Shown here piece after piece: positions 17,037 through 25,239 of a DNA stretch of 43,612 nt. Position 1 is the stretch's first letter, and each line of letters begins with the position of its first letter. The notes below the pieces were generated by a model that saw nothing but the letters and a program-made list of their open reading frames with translations, did no database searches and had not been told where the DNA came from. Made by a program: the position numbers and the translations under genes. The DNA is from Oscillospiraceae bacterium (GTDB lineage Bacteria; Bacillota; Clostridia; Oscillospirales; UBA644), in contig SVMP01000002.1 in assembly GCA_015067385.1 (NCBI GenBank), positions 1-43,612 of the forward strand, read 5' to 3'.

Positions 17037-18821
17037 ATGCTTAAAAGAAAACATATAGATTGCGATCTTTGCGTAGTCGGCGGCGGTATGTCGGGAATGA
17101 TGGCGGCGATCGCAGCGGCAAGAGAAGGCGTTAAAGTTGTTTTAATGCACGAAAGACCTGTTTTGGGCGGCAATGCATCGTCCGAAATAAGAATGTGGAT
17201 ATGCGGAGCGGCTGACAGAGACAACAAAGAAACCGGTATATTGGAAGAAATTGCATTGGAAAATCTCTACCGTAATCCCACAAAAAGCTTTGCGATATGG
17301 GACACGGTACTCTATGATTTTGTCAAACGTGAAGAAAACATTACTCTGCTTTTGAATTGCACCTGCATGGATGCAGATACGGAAGAGGGCGAATTCAAAT
17401 ACGGCAGAACGAGAAAAATTAAGTCCGTCACGGGCTATCAGATGACTACTCAATGTTTTTACGAAGTCAGCGCAAAATATTTCTGCGACAGTTCGGGCGA
17501 CAGTATTTTAGCGCCTCTCTGTAAAGCGGAATTCCGTATCGGCCGTGAAGCGAAATCAGAGTTTAACGAAGATACCTCGATCGTTGAGGCTGACAAGATG
17601 ACGATGGGTATGTCCTGTCTTATTCAAGGCAGAGAGACAACGAAGGATATAAAATTTATTCCGCCCGAATATGTTGCGGGTATTCCCGATGAAGTTTTCG
17701 AAAACAGAACGCCGAGCATATACAACGAGTCTGAAAATTACTGGTATCTTGAGCTTGGCGGCGACAGAAATACGATCGAAGACACAGAAGAGATCCGTGA
17801 TGAGCTTGTTGTACTGGCAACAAGAATGTGGGATTTCATCAAAAACTCGGGAAAGATCGATGCAGATAAATGGGATCTTGATTTTCTCGGATTTTTACCC
17901 GGCAAACGTGAATCAAGAAGAATGTGCGGCGAATACATGATAACACAGAGGGATATCGGAGACAATGTTGTTTTCGATGACGAGATCGCATACGGCGGCT
18001 GGCCGATAGACGACCATTTCCCCGGTGGTTTTTATAACAAAGGCAGTGTAAATACATCACGTTGGACATGTTCACCGTATTCTATCCCCTATCGTGCGCT
18101 TTACTCGAAAAATATTGAGAACCTTTTCTTTGCAGGCAGAAATATCAGCATGACACATATGGCAATGAGCAGTATGCGAGTTATGGCAACATGTTCACTT
18201 CTCGGCGAAGCTGTCGGCAAGGCTGCGGCTGTTGCAACGAAAAACGGCTATACACCGCATGATGTTTATCTCAACGATAAAGATCTGCTCCAGACATTAC
18301 TTATGAATGAAGACTGCTTCCTGCCTTCAAAAACAAGAAAGATTTCGGAACTTTGCAAAAATTCAAAGTTAAATATTGAAAGCGAAGCGATAAGAAACGG
18401 TCAGGACAGAGCGCACCGCATATACGAAACAAACGAGCAGAATTTTGCTTATTTCGCAAATAAAAATGAGCAGGTAATTTACAGCTTCGAGCCTTCACAG
18501 ATAGACTCCGTTCATGTCGTTTTTGACAGCGATATCAACCGTGACACCCTGCCCGGCGGTCATTGCGAGCGAATCCATTCAACACGTGCAAATCATCTGC
18601 TGGATAGTCCGCAGATGTGTATGCCGAAAACGCTTTGCAAAGAATTCAAACTCATCGGTGAGCTTAACGGCGAACAGTTTGAGATAGCTCATGTTAAAAA
18701 CAACAGAAAAAGAGCATATCATTTTAATATCGGTAAAAAATTCGATAAACTTACGCTCATTCCCATTGATATTTGGTCTGACGCCGAAAAGATAGCTGTA
18801 GTTTCTTTCGACTTTAACTAA
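17037..18821 (+). CDS. FAD-dependent oxidoreductase with extra C-terminal domain
   Basis: A 594-residue protein. It opens with a dinucleotide-binding fold (CVVGGGMSGMMAAIAAARE, residues about 11-29), followed by RPVLGGNASSEIRMW and DSSGDSILAPL. This matches the FAD_oxidored group related to fumarate reductase/HI0933-type flavoproteins. FLPGKRESRRMCGEY and FFAGRNISMTHMAMSS are typical of the FAD-closing region. The last 150 or so residues, after LLMNEDCFLPS, look like a separate beta-rich domain seen in carbohydrate-associated members. No substrate can be assigned. It stands alone on its own promoter between two terminated regions. No signal peptide is visible, so it is probably cytosolic. Confidence 0.8.
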   Translation: MLKRKHIDCDLCVVGGGMSGMMAAIAAAREGVKVVLMHERPVLGGNASSEIRMWICGAADRDNKETGILEEIALENLYRNPTKSFAIWDTVLYDFVKREENITLLLNCTCMDADTEEGEFKYGRTRKIKSVTGYQMTTQCFYEVSAKYFCDSSGDSILAPLCKAEFRIGREAKSEFNEDTSIVEADKMTMGMSCLIQGRETTKDIKFIPPEYVAGIPDEVFENRTPSIYNESENYWYLELGGDRNTIEDTEEIRDELVVLATRMWDFIKNSGKIDADKWDLDFLGFLPGKRESRRMCGEYMITQRDIGDNVVFDDEIAYGGWPIDDHFPGGFYNKGSVNTSRWTCSPYSIPYRALYSKNIENLFFAGRNISMTHMAMSSMRVMATCSLLGEAVGKAAAVATKNGYTPHDVYLNDKDLLQTLLMNEDCFLPSKTRKISELCKNSKLNIESEAIRNGQDRAHRIYETNEQNFAYFANKNEQVIYSFEPSQIDSVHVVFDSDINRDTLPGGHCERIHSTRANHLLDSPQMCMPKTLCKEFKLIGELNGEQFEIAHVKNNRKRAYHFNIGKKFDKLTLIPIDIWSDAEKIAVVSFDFN

Positions 18822-18828
18822 ACACAAA

Positions 18829-19239
18829 AACTCCTCAGATTTTAGCGTGATACTCTTAACGGAGTATCACGCAACTCTATTCGCCTACGGCGAGTGATAT
18901 TGCGGCAACGGTTACGTTGCAAATGCAGTGATATTTGGCTTTCAGCCAAGTTTTATTTGCTTCGCAAGTTGTTTGCGAATAGAATATCACGAAACCGATA
19001 GGTTTCATATCACTTTTGCAAAGCGAAAATATCACGCTGACTTTAGTCAGCATATCACTTAGCAGACAAAAGAAAGAGAAGACTCGTTTACATACGAATC
19101 TTCTCTTTTCTGTTATTAGTAGGTTTGGGCTACTGCCCAAGTGCGTTTGTACATATAAATGCGATACAGGTTCTTAACAAGAAATGAAAGTACGTTCAAA
19201 TTCTACGTTAAGGAACTCACCGTTTTTGTCTGAGGAGTT
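18829..19239. repeat. Palindromic tag-hairpin array element, copy 1
   Basis: This 424-nt convergent intergenic space holds no gene. Seven-nt tags occur at 18847 (GTGATAC), 18894 and 18928 (GTGATAT), then as the complement at 18984, 19007, 19029 and 19052 (ATATCAC). The right-hand tags are 22-23 nt apart. Each is separated by a different short hairpin, for example GAAACC-gata-GGTTTC and GCTGACT-tt-AGTCAGC. The left and right halves can also pair: TCTATTCGC at 18876-18884 matches GCGAATAGA at 18975-18983. The first tag sits in a perfect 11-bp hairpin (GCGTGATACTC, 18845-18855, with its complement at 18862-18872). An 11-nt inverted repeat, AACTCCTCAGA at 18829-18839 and TCTGAGGAGTT at 19229-19239, brackets the region. 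No ORF of note lies inside. Confidence 0.8.
19071..19111. terminator. Long hairpin in the convergent intergenic space
   Basis: A 16-bp stem with one mismatch and one bulge (19071-19087 with 19094-19111), loop TTACAT. Read on the minus strand it is followed by T-rich sequence. It could terminate the nitroreductase transcript, or act on both strands between two converging genes. A second small hairpin, TTGGGC-tact-GCCCAA, follows near 19126-19141. Confidence 0.6.
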
Positions 19240-19245
19240 GTCTTT

Positions 19246-19776
19246 TTATTCTTTTACGGTAACAAGTTCGTCGAAAGCTTTGCGTTTTTTCTCACGGAGC
19301 TTGTCGTTTTCGTTTGCGTAACCGAGAGAAATAACAAGTCTTACAGGCTCGTCAATACCGCAAAGTTTGCGTATCTTTTGATCGTCGAACCAGCCGAGGA
19401 TGCAAGTTGAAAGACCTTGGGCTGTGGCTTCGGCGGTAAGATAAGCGGTTGTGATACCGATATCGATCGAACGGTAGTCGTTGCCCTTTATTTTCGCTCC
19501 GAAAGCGGCTGATTTAACATAAGATTTTTCCGAAACAACTATCATCACGGGAGCATTCTCGGTAAATTTATTCATACCCATGCCCGTTGTTGCAAGCGCC
19601 ACCTGCTTTGCGATATCGTTTTTGCAAACAGTAAAATGATACGGCTGACCGTTACAAGCGGACGGAGCAAGAATTGCGGAACGAAGGATAGCGTCGATTT
19701 TTTCCTGTTCAACAGGACGATCGGGATCGTAATTTCTGCAGGACTGACGATTGAGAGCAATTTCTGTAAAATTCAT
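19246..19776 (-). CDS. Nitroreductase-family FMN oxidoreductase
   Basis: A 176-residue flavoprotein of the nitroreductase fold. The N-terminal RQSCRNYDPDRPVEQEKI and APSACNGQPYHF are the FMN-contacting signatures (R-x-S-x-R-x-Y and the P-S-x-x-N-x-Q loop). The C-terminal half has LSTCILGWFDD and a glycine/Tyr-rich SLGYANE. Start at 19776 was preferred because AAGGATG lies just upstream; an upstream in-frame Met at 19794 overlaps the preceding gene. Physiological substrate unknown. It is transcribed after the MATE gene, overlapping or nearly so, which may hint at a shared stress or detoxification role. Confidence 0.85.
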   Translation of the reverse strand: MNFTEIALNRQSCRNYDPDRPVEQEKIDAILRSAILAPSACNGQPYHFTVCKNDIAKQVALATTGMGMNKFTENAPVMIVVSEKSYVKSAAFGAKIKGNDYRSIDIGITTAYLTAEATAQGLSTCILGWFDDQKIRKLCGIDEPVRLVISLGYANENDKLREKKRKAFDELVTVKE

Positions 19777-19790
19777 AAATAACATCCTTG

Positions 19791-21164
19791 TCAATTGTTT
19801 TCGGGAACAGAGCCGAATTCTCTGACGTGCTTACGGTAAACAAATACGAAAGCCACGAACTGAAGAATAAGCGTAAATGTCCAGGATACAACGTATGAAA
19901 AATAGAGGCATTCGGGAGTATGGAACTGTTCCATACGGAAGATGGTGTAGATCCACGTAATACGGACGCCGCAGACACCGAGGATAGAAATAACCATCGG
20001 GATAAGAGACGAACCCATACCGCGAAGCGCACCCGTAGAAACTTCCATAAGACCGCAGAGGAAGTAAGGCAAGCTTACATAAGCAAGACGGACAAGGCCG
20101 TATTTGATCGCTTCGGGAGAGTCGGTTATATAAATAGAAAGGAGCTGTTCTCCGAAGAAATACGCGAGAAAACCTGTTACTGCGCCAACGACGGTAACGG
20201 AAACCGCACACATCCAAACGATCTTCGAAACACGTTTATACTGTCTTGCACCTGAGTTCTGACCGACAAAATTGACGGTTGTCTGATAAAAAGCATTAAG
20301 ACAAACATAAACAAAGCCTTCAATATTACCGGCTGCGGCATTACCCGACATAAAGATGTCGCCGAAAGAGTTGATAGAAGACTGAATGATTACGTTGGAA
20401 ATAGAGAAAAGCGAACCTTGAATACCTGCGGGAAGACCTATCTGAATGATAAGAAGAAGCTGACGTTTATAAAAACGTATTTTGGAAAGGACGAGCTTGC
20501 TTGCATCCGTTCTGCGCATAAGAGCGATAACAACAAGAACTGCCGAAACACCCTGCGAGATCGTTGTCGCAAGAGCAACGCCTGCAACGTTCATGTTAAA
20601 AACGGTAACAAAAAAGACGTTTAAAACAACATTTACAACACCTGCTATAGACAGGAAGAGCAGCGGGCTTTTTGTATCGCCGACAGCACGAAGGATGGAC
20701 GAACAGAAGTTGTAAATCATTGAGAACGTAATACCGCCGAAATATATCTTCATATAGACAGAGGAAAGCGCAAGAACATTTTCCGGGGTATCCATCATGC
20801 GAAGGAACTCTTCAGAGAAAAGAACGCCAACGAAAGTGAGAACGATACCGCCGACTATAGCAGTCGGAATAGCTGTGTGAACGGTTCTGTGAACCATAAC
20901 ATCGTCTTTGCTTCCGTAAGCTCTCGCAACGGCAACGCCTGCACCTACAGACAAACCTATAAAAAGATTGACTATGAGATTTGTTATCGAGCCTGTTGCT
21001 CCGACAGCGGCGACTGAAACGCTTCCGCAGAATCTGCCGACAATAACAAGGTCAGCCGCATTAAAAAGAAGCTGAAGAATACTCGTAAGAATTATCGGGA
21101 TCGTATATGTAACGATATTTAAAAACAGCGGTCCCTGAAGAATTGAATTGTTTGATCTTGCCAT
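19791..21164 (-). CDS. MATE-family multidrug/metabolite exporter
   Basis: A 457-residue integral membrane protein with about 12 hydrophobic helices, the size and layout of Na+ or H+-coupled MATE antiporters. It starts with PLFLNIVTYTIPIILTSIL and contains VVIGRFCGSVSVAAVGATGSI, the helix-1/2 motif of the family, and the mirrored GNAAAGNIEGFVY in the second half. The C-terminus is short and charged. Substrate cannot be inferred. A promoter with a 17-bp palindrome over its -35 box lies upstream, and a nitroreductase follows directly, suggesting a two-gene operon. Confidence 0.9.
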   Translation of the reverse strand: MARSNNSILQGPLFLNIVTYTIPIILTSILQLLFNAADLVIVGRFCGSVSVAAVGATGSITNLIVNLFIGLSVGAGVAVARAYGSKDDVMVHRTVHTAIPTAIVGGIVLTFVGVLFSEEFLRMMDTPENVLALSSVYMKIYFGGITFSMIYNFCSSILRAVGDTKSPLLFLSIAGVVNVVLNVFFVTVFNMNVAGVALATTISQGVSAVLVVIALMRRTDASKLVLSKIRFYKRQLLLIIQIGLPAGIQGSLFSISNVIIQSSINSFGDIFMSGNAAAGNIEGFVYVCLNAFYQTTVNFVGQNSGARQYKRVSKIVWMCAVSVTVVGAVTGFLAYFFGEQLLSIYITDSPEAIKYGLVRLAYVSLPYFLCGLMEVSTGALRGMGSSLIPMVISILGVCGVRITWIYTIFRMEQFHTPECLYFSYVVSWTFTLILQFVAFVFVYRKHVREFGSVPENN

Positions 21165-21198
21165 TTTAACATACCCTCAATAAAAAATATATAAGAAT

Positions 21199-21231
21199 AT
21201 TATACCATAACTTTATGTCTTTTCAAGACAT
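21199..21231 (-). promoter_or_regulatory. Promoter of the MATE gene with overlapping palindrome
   Basis: On the minus strand, TTGAAA (21221-21226) and TATAAT (21199-21204) are 16 nt apart. The -35 box lies inside a perfect palindrome ATGTCTT-ttc-AAGACAT (21215-21231, plus-strand reading). Its position is that of a repressor operator. No regulator gene is adjacent, so the cognate factor is unknown. Confidence 0.65.
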
Positions 21232-21277
21232 ATTTAATACTTTGGTCTTGATTCCGACAGTATGACGTAATCACCCA

Positions 21278-21778
21278 TCATTCCCCTTTTTTTCTGCCGG
21301 ATTCAATAAGCTCCCGTTCAAACTCTTCGGGATGTTTGAGATAGTAATTCTGATGCTCTTCTTCTGCGGGATAAAAACTTTTAAACGGCTCGACGCTGAT
21401 GTAAACATCCTTGCCGTATGTTTTTTCAAGTTCCGCAATCTTTTTTTCCGCAATTTCTTTCTGTTTGCCGTCAGTATAATAAATAGCCAATGTATATGAA
21501 TGACCTCTGTCGATAAACTGACCGCCGTCGTCGAAAGGATCAACGCTTTCAATAAAAATATCGAGAAGATTGGAAAAATCAACTGTTTTATTAACGTAAT
21601 CTATTCGTATCGTTTCACGGTGACCTGTTTTTTGTTTTTTAACATCATCATAATCGGGTGAGACCTCATCGCCGCCGGAATAACCGCTCACAACATCCAG
21701 AACACCTTCTGTTTCTTTAAAAACAGGTGTTATACACCAAAAACAACCGCCTGCAAAATAAGCAGAATCATATTCCAT
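21278..21778 (-). CDS. msrA: Peptide methionine sulfoxide reductase A
   Basis: A 166-residue repair enzyme that reduces methionine-S-sulfoxide in proteins. The catalytic GGCFWC is at residues about 10-15, followed by GVLDVVSGYSGG. Later come the conserved SVDPFDDGGQFIDRG (usually HDPTTxNxQGxDxGxQYRS) and EEEHQNYYLKHPE. The substitution at the HDPT position is typical of divergent clostridial MsrA. No MsrB domain is fused. It stands alone on the minus strand between the MATE gene and the divergent nad operon. Confidence 0.92.
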   Translation of the reverse strand: MEYDSAYFAGGCFWCITPVFKETEGVLDVVSGYSGGDEVSPDYDDVKKQKTGHRETIRIDYVNKTVDFSNLLDIFIESVDPFDDGGQFIDRGHSYTLAIYYTDGKQKEIAEKKIAELEKTYGKDVYISVEPFKSFYPAEEEHQNYYLKHPEEFERELIESGRKKGE

Positions 21779-22004
21779 TTTAATATACCATACCTTTCGT
21801 TTACGAAAGTTTTCTTTATTGGAGAATTGGATTCGGTTTTGCTTAGCAAAATCTGTGTGAAAAAATTTTTCACGCTATCATCTTCCTTTTCAGAATAAAT
21901 ATATCATAAAAAGATGCAATTTGCAACTGTTATTTACACTCTTCCGAACATCATTTTTGAAGTTATTGTTAACTGTGTTTTTTGTGTTGATTTTTGACGA
22001 AAAA
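21779..22004. other. Divergent intergenic region with three short hairpins
   Basis: Between msrA and the nad promoter I find no ORF worth calling. It contains CTTTCG-ttta-CGAAAG (21794-21809), GGTTTTGC-tta-GCAAAATC (21835-21853) and a GTGAAAAA/TTTTTCAC stem (21857-21873). They recall the arms of the tag-hairpin arrays but lack the 7-nt tag. The remainder is AT-rich. Confidence 0.5.
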
Positions 22005-22046
22005 CTTTACACCTAACTTGACAGATGTAAAGTGCAGTGCTATAAT
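22005..22046 (+). promoter_or_regulatory. nad operon promoter with candidate NiaR operator
   Basis: TTGACA (22018-22023), 17-nt spacer, TATAAT (22041-22046): perfect consensus. A perfect inverted repeat CTTTACA (22005-22011) and TGTAAAG (22026-22032), 14 nt apart, embraces the -35 box. NiaR is known to repress NAD biosynthesis genes with nicotinic acid as co-repressor, and a niaR gene ends this operon. Assignment of the repeat to NiaR is inference from position. Confidence 0.75.
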
Positions 22047-22183
22047 AAAACCCAAAGAAGCAGGGCATCGTAAAATTTAGCACTTAGTTTTTGCGGCTTT
22101 CCGTGTTCAAACAGTTGCAATTATATTATTTTACATATGCCCGATAAAACAGATTTTAATTCCGGCAAAAAAGGAAGGCTTTC

Positions 22184-23107
22184 TTGAATCGAAAGCGATG
22201 GAATATTATGGAAAATCTCATAAAAAAATTAAAAGAAGAGAAAAATGCCGTTATCCTCGCACATTACTATGCACCTGACGAAGTTCAGAAGATAGCGGAC
22301 TATATAGGAGACTCTTTCTATCTTGCTAAGATAGCAAAAAACAGTAATGCAGATATTATACTTTTCTGCGGCGTTTCGTTTATGGGAGAGAGTGCAAAGA
22401 TATTAAACCCCGATAAAAAAGTACTCATGCCCGATCCATCGGCAGACTGTGCGATGGCGCACATGGTACGAGACGGAATAATAGAAGAAATGAGAGAGAA
22501 ATACGACGATCTTGCCGTTGTTTGTTACATCAACTCAACTGCCGAACTCAAAAGCAAAAGCGATGTATGCGTAACATCGTCAAATGCAGTAAAGATTGTA
22601 AAAAATTTACCGAATAAAAATATTTTCTTTATTCCCGACAAAAATCTCGGCAGTTTTGTTGCACAACAAGTCCCCGAAAAAAATATCATAATAAACGACG
22701 GCTGCTGTCCGATCCATGCAAAGATCGAAAAAAAGCATATTGAAGCTGAAAAGGAAAAGCATCCGAATGCAAAGGTTCTCTCTCATCCCGAATGCGAAAA
22801 AGAGATCCTTGATATCTCGGATTATATCGGAAGCACCGCAGATATTATCGATCACGCTAAAAAAAGCGACTGTGATGAATTTATCATTTGTACGGAGGAC
22901 GGCGTAAATTACAAGCTTACGTCCGATAATCCGAACAAACGGTTCTATTTCCCGAACCCACGTCCCTGTTGTAAGGATATGAAACTTAACACTTTGGAAG
23001 AGATCGCGTCTGTTCTCGAAAAAGAAGATAAAATTATTGAAATAAATGAGGATCTGCGTATAAAAGCGCTCATTCCGTTAGAAAAAATGTTGGAGCTTGC
23101 AAAATAA
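22184..23107 (+). CDS. nadA: Quinolinate synthase
   Basis: A 307-residue [4Fe-4S] enzyme that condenses iminoaspartate with dihydroxyacetone phosphate to give quinolinate. Family signatures are AVILAHYYAPDEVQ, FCGVSFMGESAKIL with the first cluster Cys, INDGCCPIHAKI with the second, and PNPRPCCKDMK with the third. The start is uncertain. TTG at 22184 has a strong AAGGAAGG site 5 nt upstream; the ATG at 22208 fits the usual N-terminus but has a weaker site. A long 5' leader of about 130 nt precedes it. First gene of nadA-nadB-nadC-niaR. Confidence 0.95.
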   Translation: MNRKRWNIMENLIKKLKEEKNAVILAHYYAPDEVQKIADYIGDSFYLAKIAKNSNADIILFCGVSFMGESAKILNPDKKVLMPDPSADCAMAHMVRDGIIEEMREKYDDLAVVCYINSTAELKSKSDVCVTSSNAVKIVKNLPNKNIFFIPDKNLGSFVAQQVPEKNIIINDGCCPIHAKIEKKHIEAEKEKHPNAKVLSHPECEKEILDISDYIGSTADIIDHAKKSDCDEFIICTEDGVNYKLTSDNPNKRFYFPNPRPCCKDMKLNTLEEIASVLEKEDKIIEINEDLRIKALIPLEKMLELAK

Positions 23108-23108
23108 T

Positions 23109-24383
23109 ATGAAATGCGATATTATAATTGTCGGTTGCGGAGTTGCAGGTCTTTACTGTGCTCTTAATTTACCCGAAGATAAAAATATTGTTATTGTTAC
23201 AAAAAACGTTGCCCCGAAAAGCGACTCGTTTCTCGCTCAAGGCGGTATTTGTGTGTTAAGAGACGAAGATGACTTTTCCTCTTTCTTTGAGGACACAATG
23301 AAGGCAGGGCATTACGAAAACAACCCCGATTCAGTTGAAATAATGATCAGATCATCTCAGGAAGTGATCGGAGACCTTGTTTCTTTCGGTGTCCAGTTTG
23401 AAAAAGACGGTGATGCTTTCACATACACCAGAGAGGGTGCGCATTCAAGACCGCGTATTTTGTTCCATGAAGATGAAACAGGTAAAGAGATCACATCAAA
23501 CTTACTCGAAACGGCTCGAAACCGAAAGAACATAACCTTAATAGAAAATTTCACAATGGTTGACCTTATATGTAATGAAGATATTTGCAAAGGTATCATC
23601 GGACATGATGCGGACGGCAGATTCATTGCTATAAATGCAGACTATACCGTGCTTGCGACAGGCGGTATCGGCGGACTTTTCAAACACTCTACCAATTACC
23701 GTCATCTTACTGGAGACGCAATAGCGCTTGCGCTCAAATACGGAATAAAGCTTCAAAACATCGACTATATTCAGATACACCCCACAACTCTGTACACAAA
23801 AAAACACGGCAGAGAATTTCTTATTTCCGAATCGGTACGCGGTGAAGGCGCAATTCTTTTAAATTCAAAAGGCGAACGTTTCGTAAACGAGCTTCTGCCG
23901 AGAGATGTTGTTGCAAACGCAATTTTCGATGAAATGAAAAAAGAGGGTTCGGAGCACGTTTGGCTTTCCCTTGCGCCTATTCCCGAAGAAGAAATAAGAA
24001 CACATTTCCCGAATATTTATCAACACTGCCTTGAAGAAGGCTATGATGTAACAAAAGAGCCGATACCTGTTGTCCCCTCTCAGCATTATTTTATGGGCGG
24101 TATAGACGTTGATAAAAACAGTAAAACATCAATGGACCGTCTTTTTGCAGTCGGAGAAACCGCTTGTAACGGAGTTCACGGCAAGAACAGACTTGCAAGC
24201 AACTCTCTGCTTGAAAGCCTTGTTTTCGCAAAACGTGCGGCGCAAAATATCTCCGCAACGTACACACCGTTAACGAACAATCCGGAGTTTACCGTTGACG
24301 CATCACAATACGAAGGATACCAGGAAAAATACAAAGAATCAGTTTTAAATGCTATTGAAAAGGAAAGAAAAAGCCATGAATAA
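23109..24383 (+). CDS. nadB: L-aspartate oxidase
   Basis: A 424-residue FAD enzyme that oxidises aspartate to iminoaspartate for NadA. It opens with the Rossmann motif IIIVGCGVAGLYCALN, then SFLAQGGICVL and the substrate-binding TREGAHSRPRI. HPTTLY and NGVHGKNRLASNSLLESLVF close the FAD site. It is about 100 residues shorter than E. coli NadB and lacks the C-terminal three-helix extension, as is common in clostridia. ATG at 23109 was chosen 1 nt after the nadA stop; an in-frame TTG at 23097 would leave no room for the GGAG at 23092. It ends 8 nt inside nadC. Confidence 0.94.
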   Translation: MKCDIIIVGCGVAGLYCALNLPEDKNIVIVTKNVAPKSDSFLAQGGICVLRDEDDFSSFFEDTMKAGHYENNPDSVEIMIRSSQEVIGDLVSFGVQFEKDGDAFTYTREGAHSRPRILFHEDETGKEITSNLLETARNRKNITLIENFTMVDLICNEDICKGIIGHDADGRFIAINADYTVLATGGIGGLFKHSTNYRHLTGDAIALALKYGIKLQNIDYIQIHPTTLYTKKHGREFLISESVRGEGAILLNSKGERFVNELLPRDVVANAIFDEMKKEGSEHVWLSLAPIPEEEIRTHFPNIYQHCLEEGYDVTKEPIPVVPSQHYFMGGIDVDKNSKTSMDRLFAVGETACNGVHGKNRLASNSLLESLVFAKRAAQNISATYTPLTNNPEFTVDASQYEGYQEKYKESVLNAIEKERKSHE

Positions 24384-25227
24384 TATTACTATGAAAATGA
24401 CAGCCGATGAACTTATCCTCAGCGCTCTCAAAGAAGACATAACAAGCGAAGATATAACCACAAACTCTGTAATGCCTCACTATCAGAAAGGACAGGTCGA
24501 TCTTATCTGTAAAGAGGATGGCGTTATTGCCGGTCTTGACGTTTTTAAGAGAGTTTTTGAACTTCTCGATGAAAATACAGAAGTAACATTCTACTGCAAA
24601 GACGGCGATGAGGTCAAAAAAGGCGAAAAACTCGGTATTATTGTCGGTGATATCAGAGTTCTTCTTTCAGGCGAACGTACTGCGCTCAACTTCTTACAAA
24701 GAATGAGCGGTATTGCAACATATACCCGTTCGATAGCAAATCTTTTAAAAGGAACAAAAACAAAGCTTCTTGACACAAGAAAAACCACCCCCAACATGCG
24801 AATCTTTGAAAAATACGCAGTTAAGGTCGGCGGCGGCAATAACCACAGATATAACCTCAGTGACGGTATTCTTCTCAAAGATAATCATATAGGCGCTGCA
24901 GGCGGCGTAAAAGAAGCTGTTAAAATGGCGAAAGAATACGCTCCGTTTGTACGAAAAATAGAGATCGAAGTTGAAAATCTCGATATGCTCAAAGAAGCTC
25001 TCGAAGCGGGCGCAGATATAATAATGCTCGATAATATGTCTGTTGAAGACATGAAAAAAGCTGTTGAAATGACTGCAGGCAAGGCTGAGACAGAATGCAG
25101 CGGTAATGTTACAAAAGAGAACATTGCCCGTCTTACCGATATCGGCGTTGACTACATTTCAAGCGGCGCTCTTACTCATTCTTCCCCCATTCTTGACCTT
25201 TCGCTCAAGAACCTCCATGCAATATAA
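24376..25227 (+). CDS. nadC: Nicotinate-nucleotide pyrophosphorylase (carboxylating)
   Basis: A 283-residue quinolinate phosphoribosyltransferase that forms nicotinate mononucleotide and CO2 from quinolinate and PRPP. Visible motifs are EDITSEDITT at the N-terminus, GERTALNFLQRMSGIAT near 97, LDTRKTTPNMR near 131, GGGNNHRYNLSDGILLKDNH near 153, and IEVENLDMLKEAL. ATG at 24376 overlaps nadB by 8 nt and has an AGGAAAG site. Length is normal. Confidence 0.95.
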   Translation: MNNITMKMTADELILSALKEDITSEDITTNSVMPHYQKGQVDLICKEDGVIAGLDVFKRVFELLDENTEVTFYCKDGDEVKKGEKLGIIVGDIRVLLSGERTALNFLQRMSGIATYTRSIANLLKGTKTKLLDTRKTTPNMRIFEKYAVKVGGGNNHRYNLSDGILLKDNHIGAAGGVKEAVKMAKEYAPFVRKIEIEVENLDMLKEALEAGADIIMLDNMSVEDMKKAVEMTAGKAETECSGNVTKENIARLTDIGVDYISSGALTHSSPILDLSLKNLHAI

Positions 25228-25239
25228 AGGAGTTAAGAT

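Noticed and set aside
18843..19060. CRISPR array
   Set aside because: The repeated unit is only 7 nt, its orientation inverts midway, spacers are self-complementary, and there are no cas genes.
20418..20715. Small plus-strand ORFs within the MATE gene
   Set aside because: They are antisense shadows with no ribosome site and low-complexity Thr/Arg/Lys-rich products.
21794..21873. Three tandem hairpins upstream of msrA as a third copy of the tag-hairpin array
   Set aside because: The stems are similar in size, but neither GTGATAT nor ATATCAC occurs between them, and the space is divergent rather than convergent.
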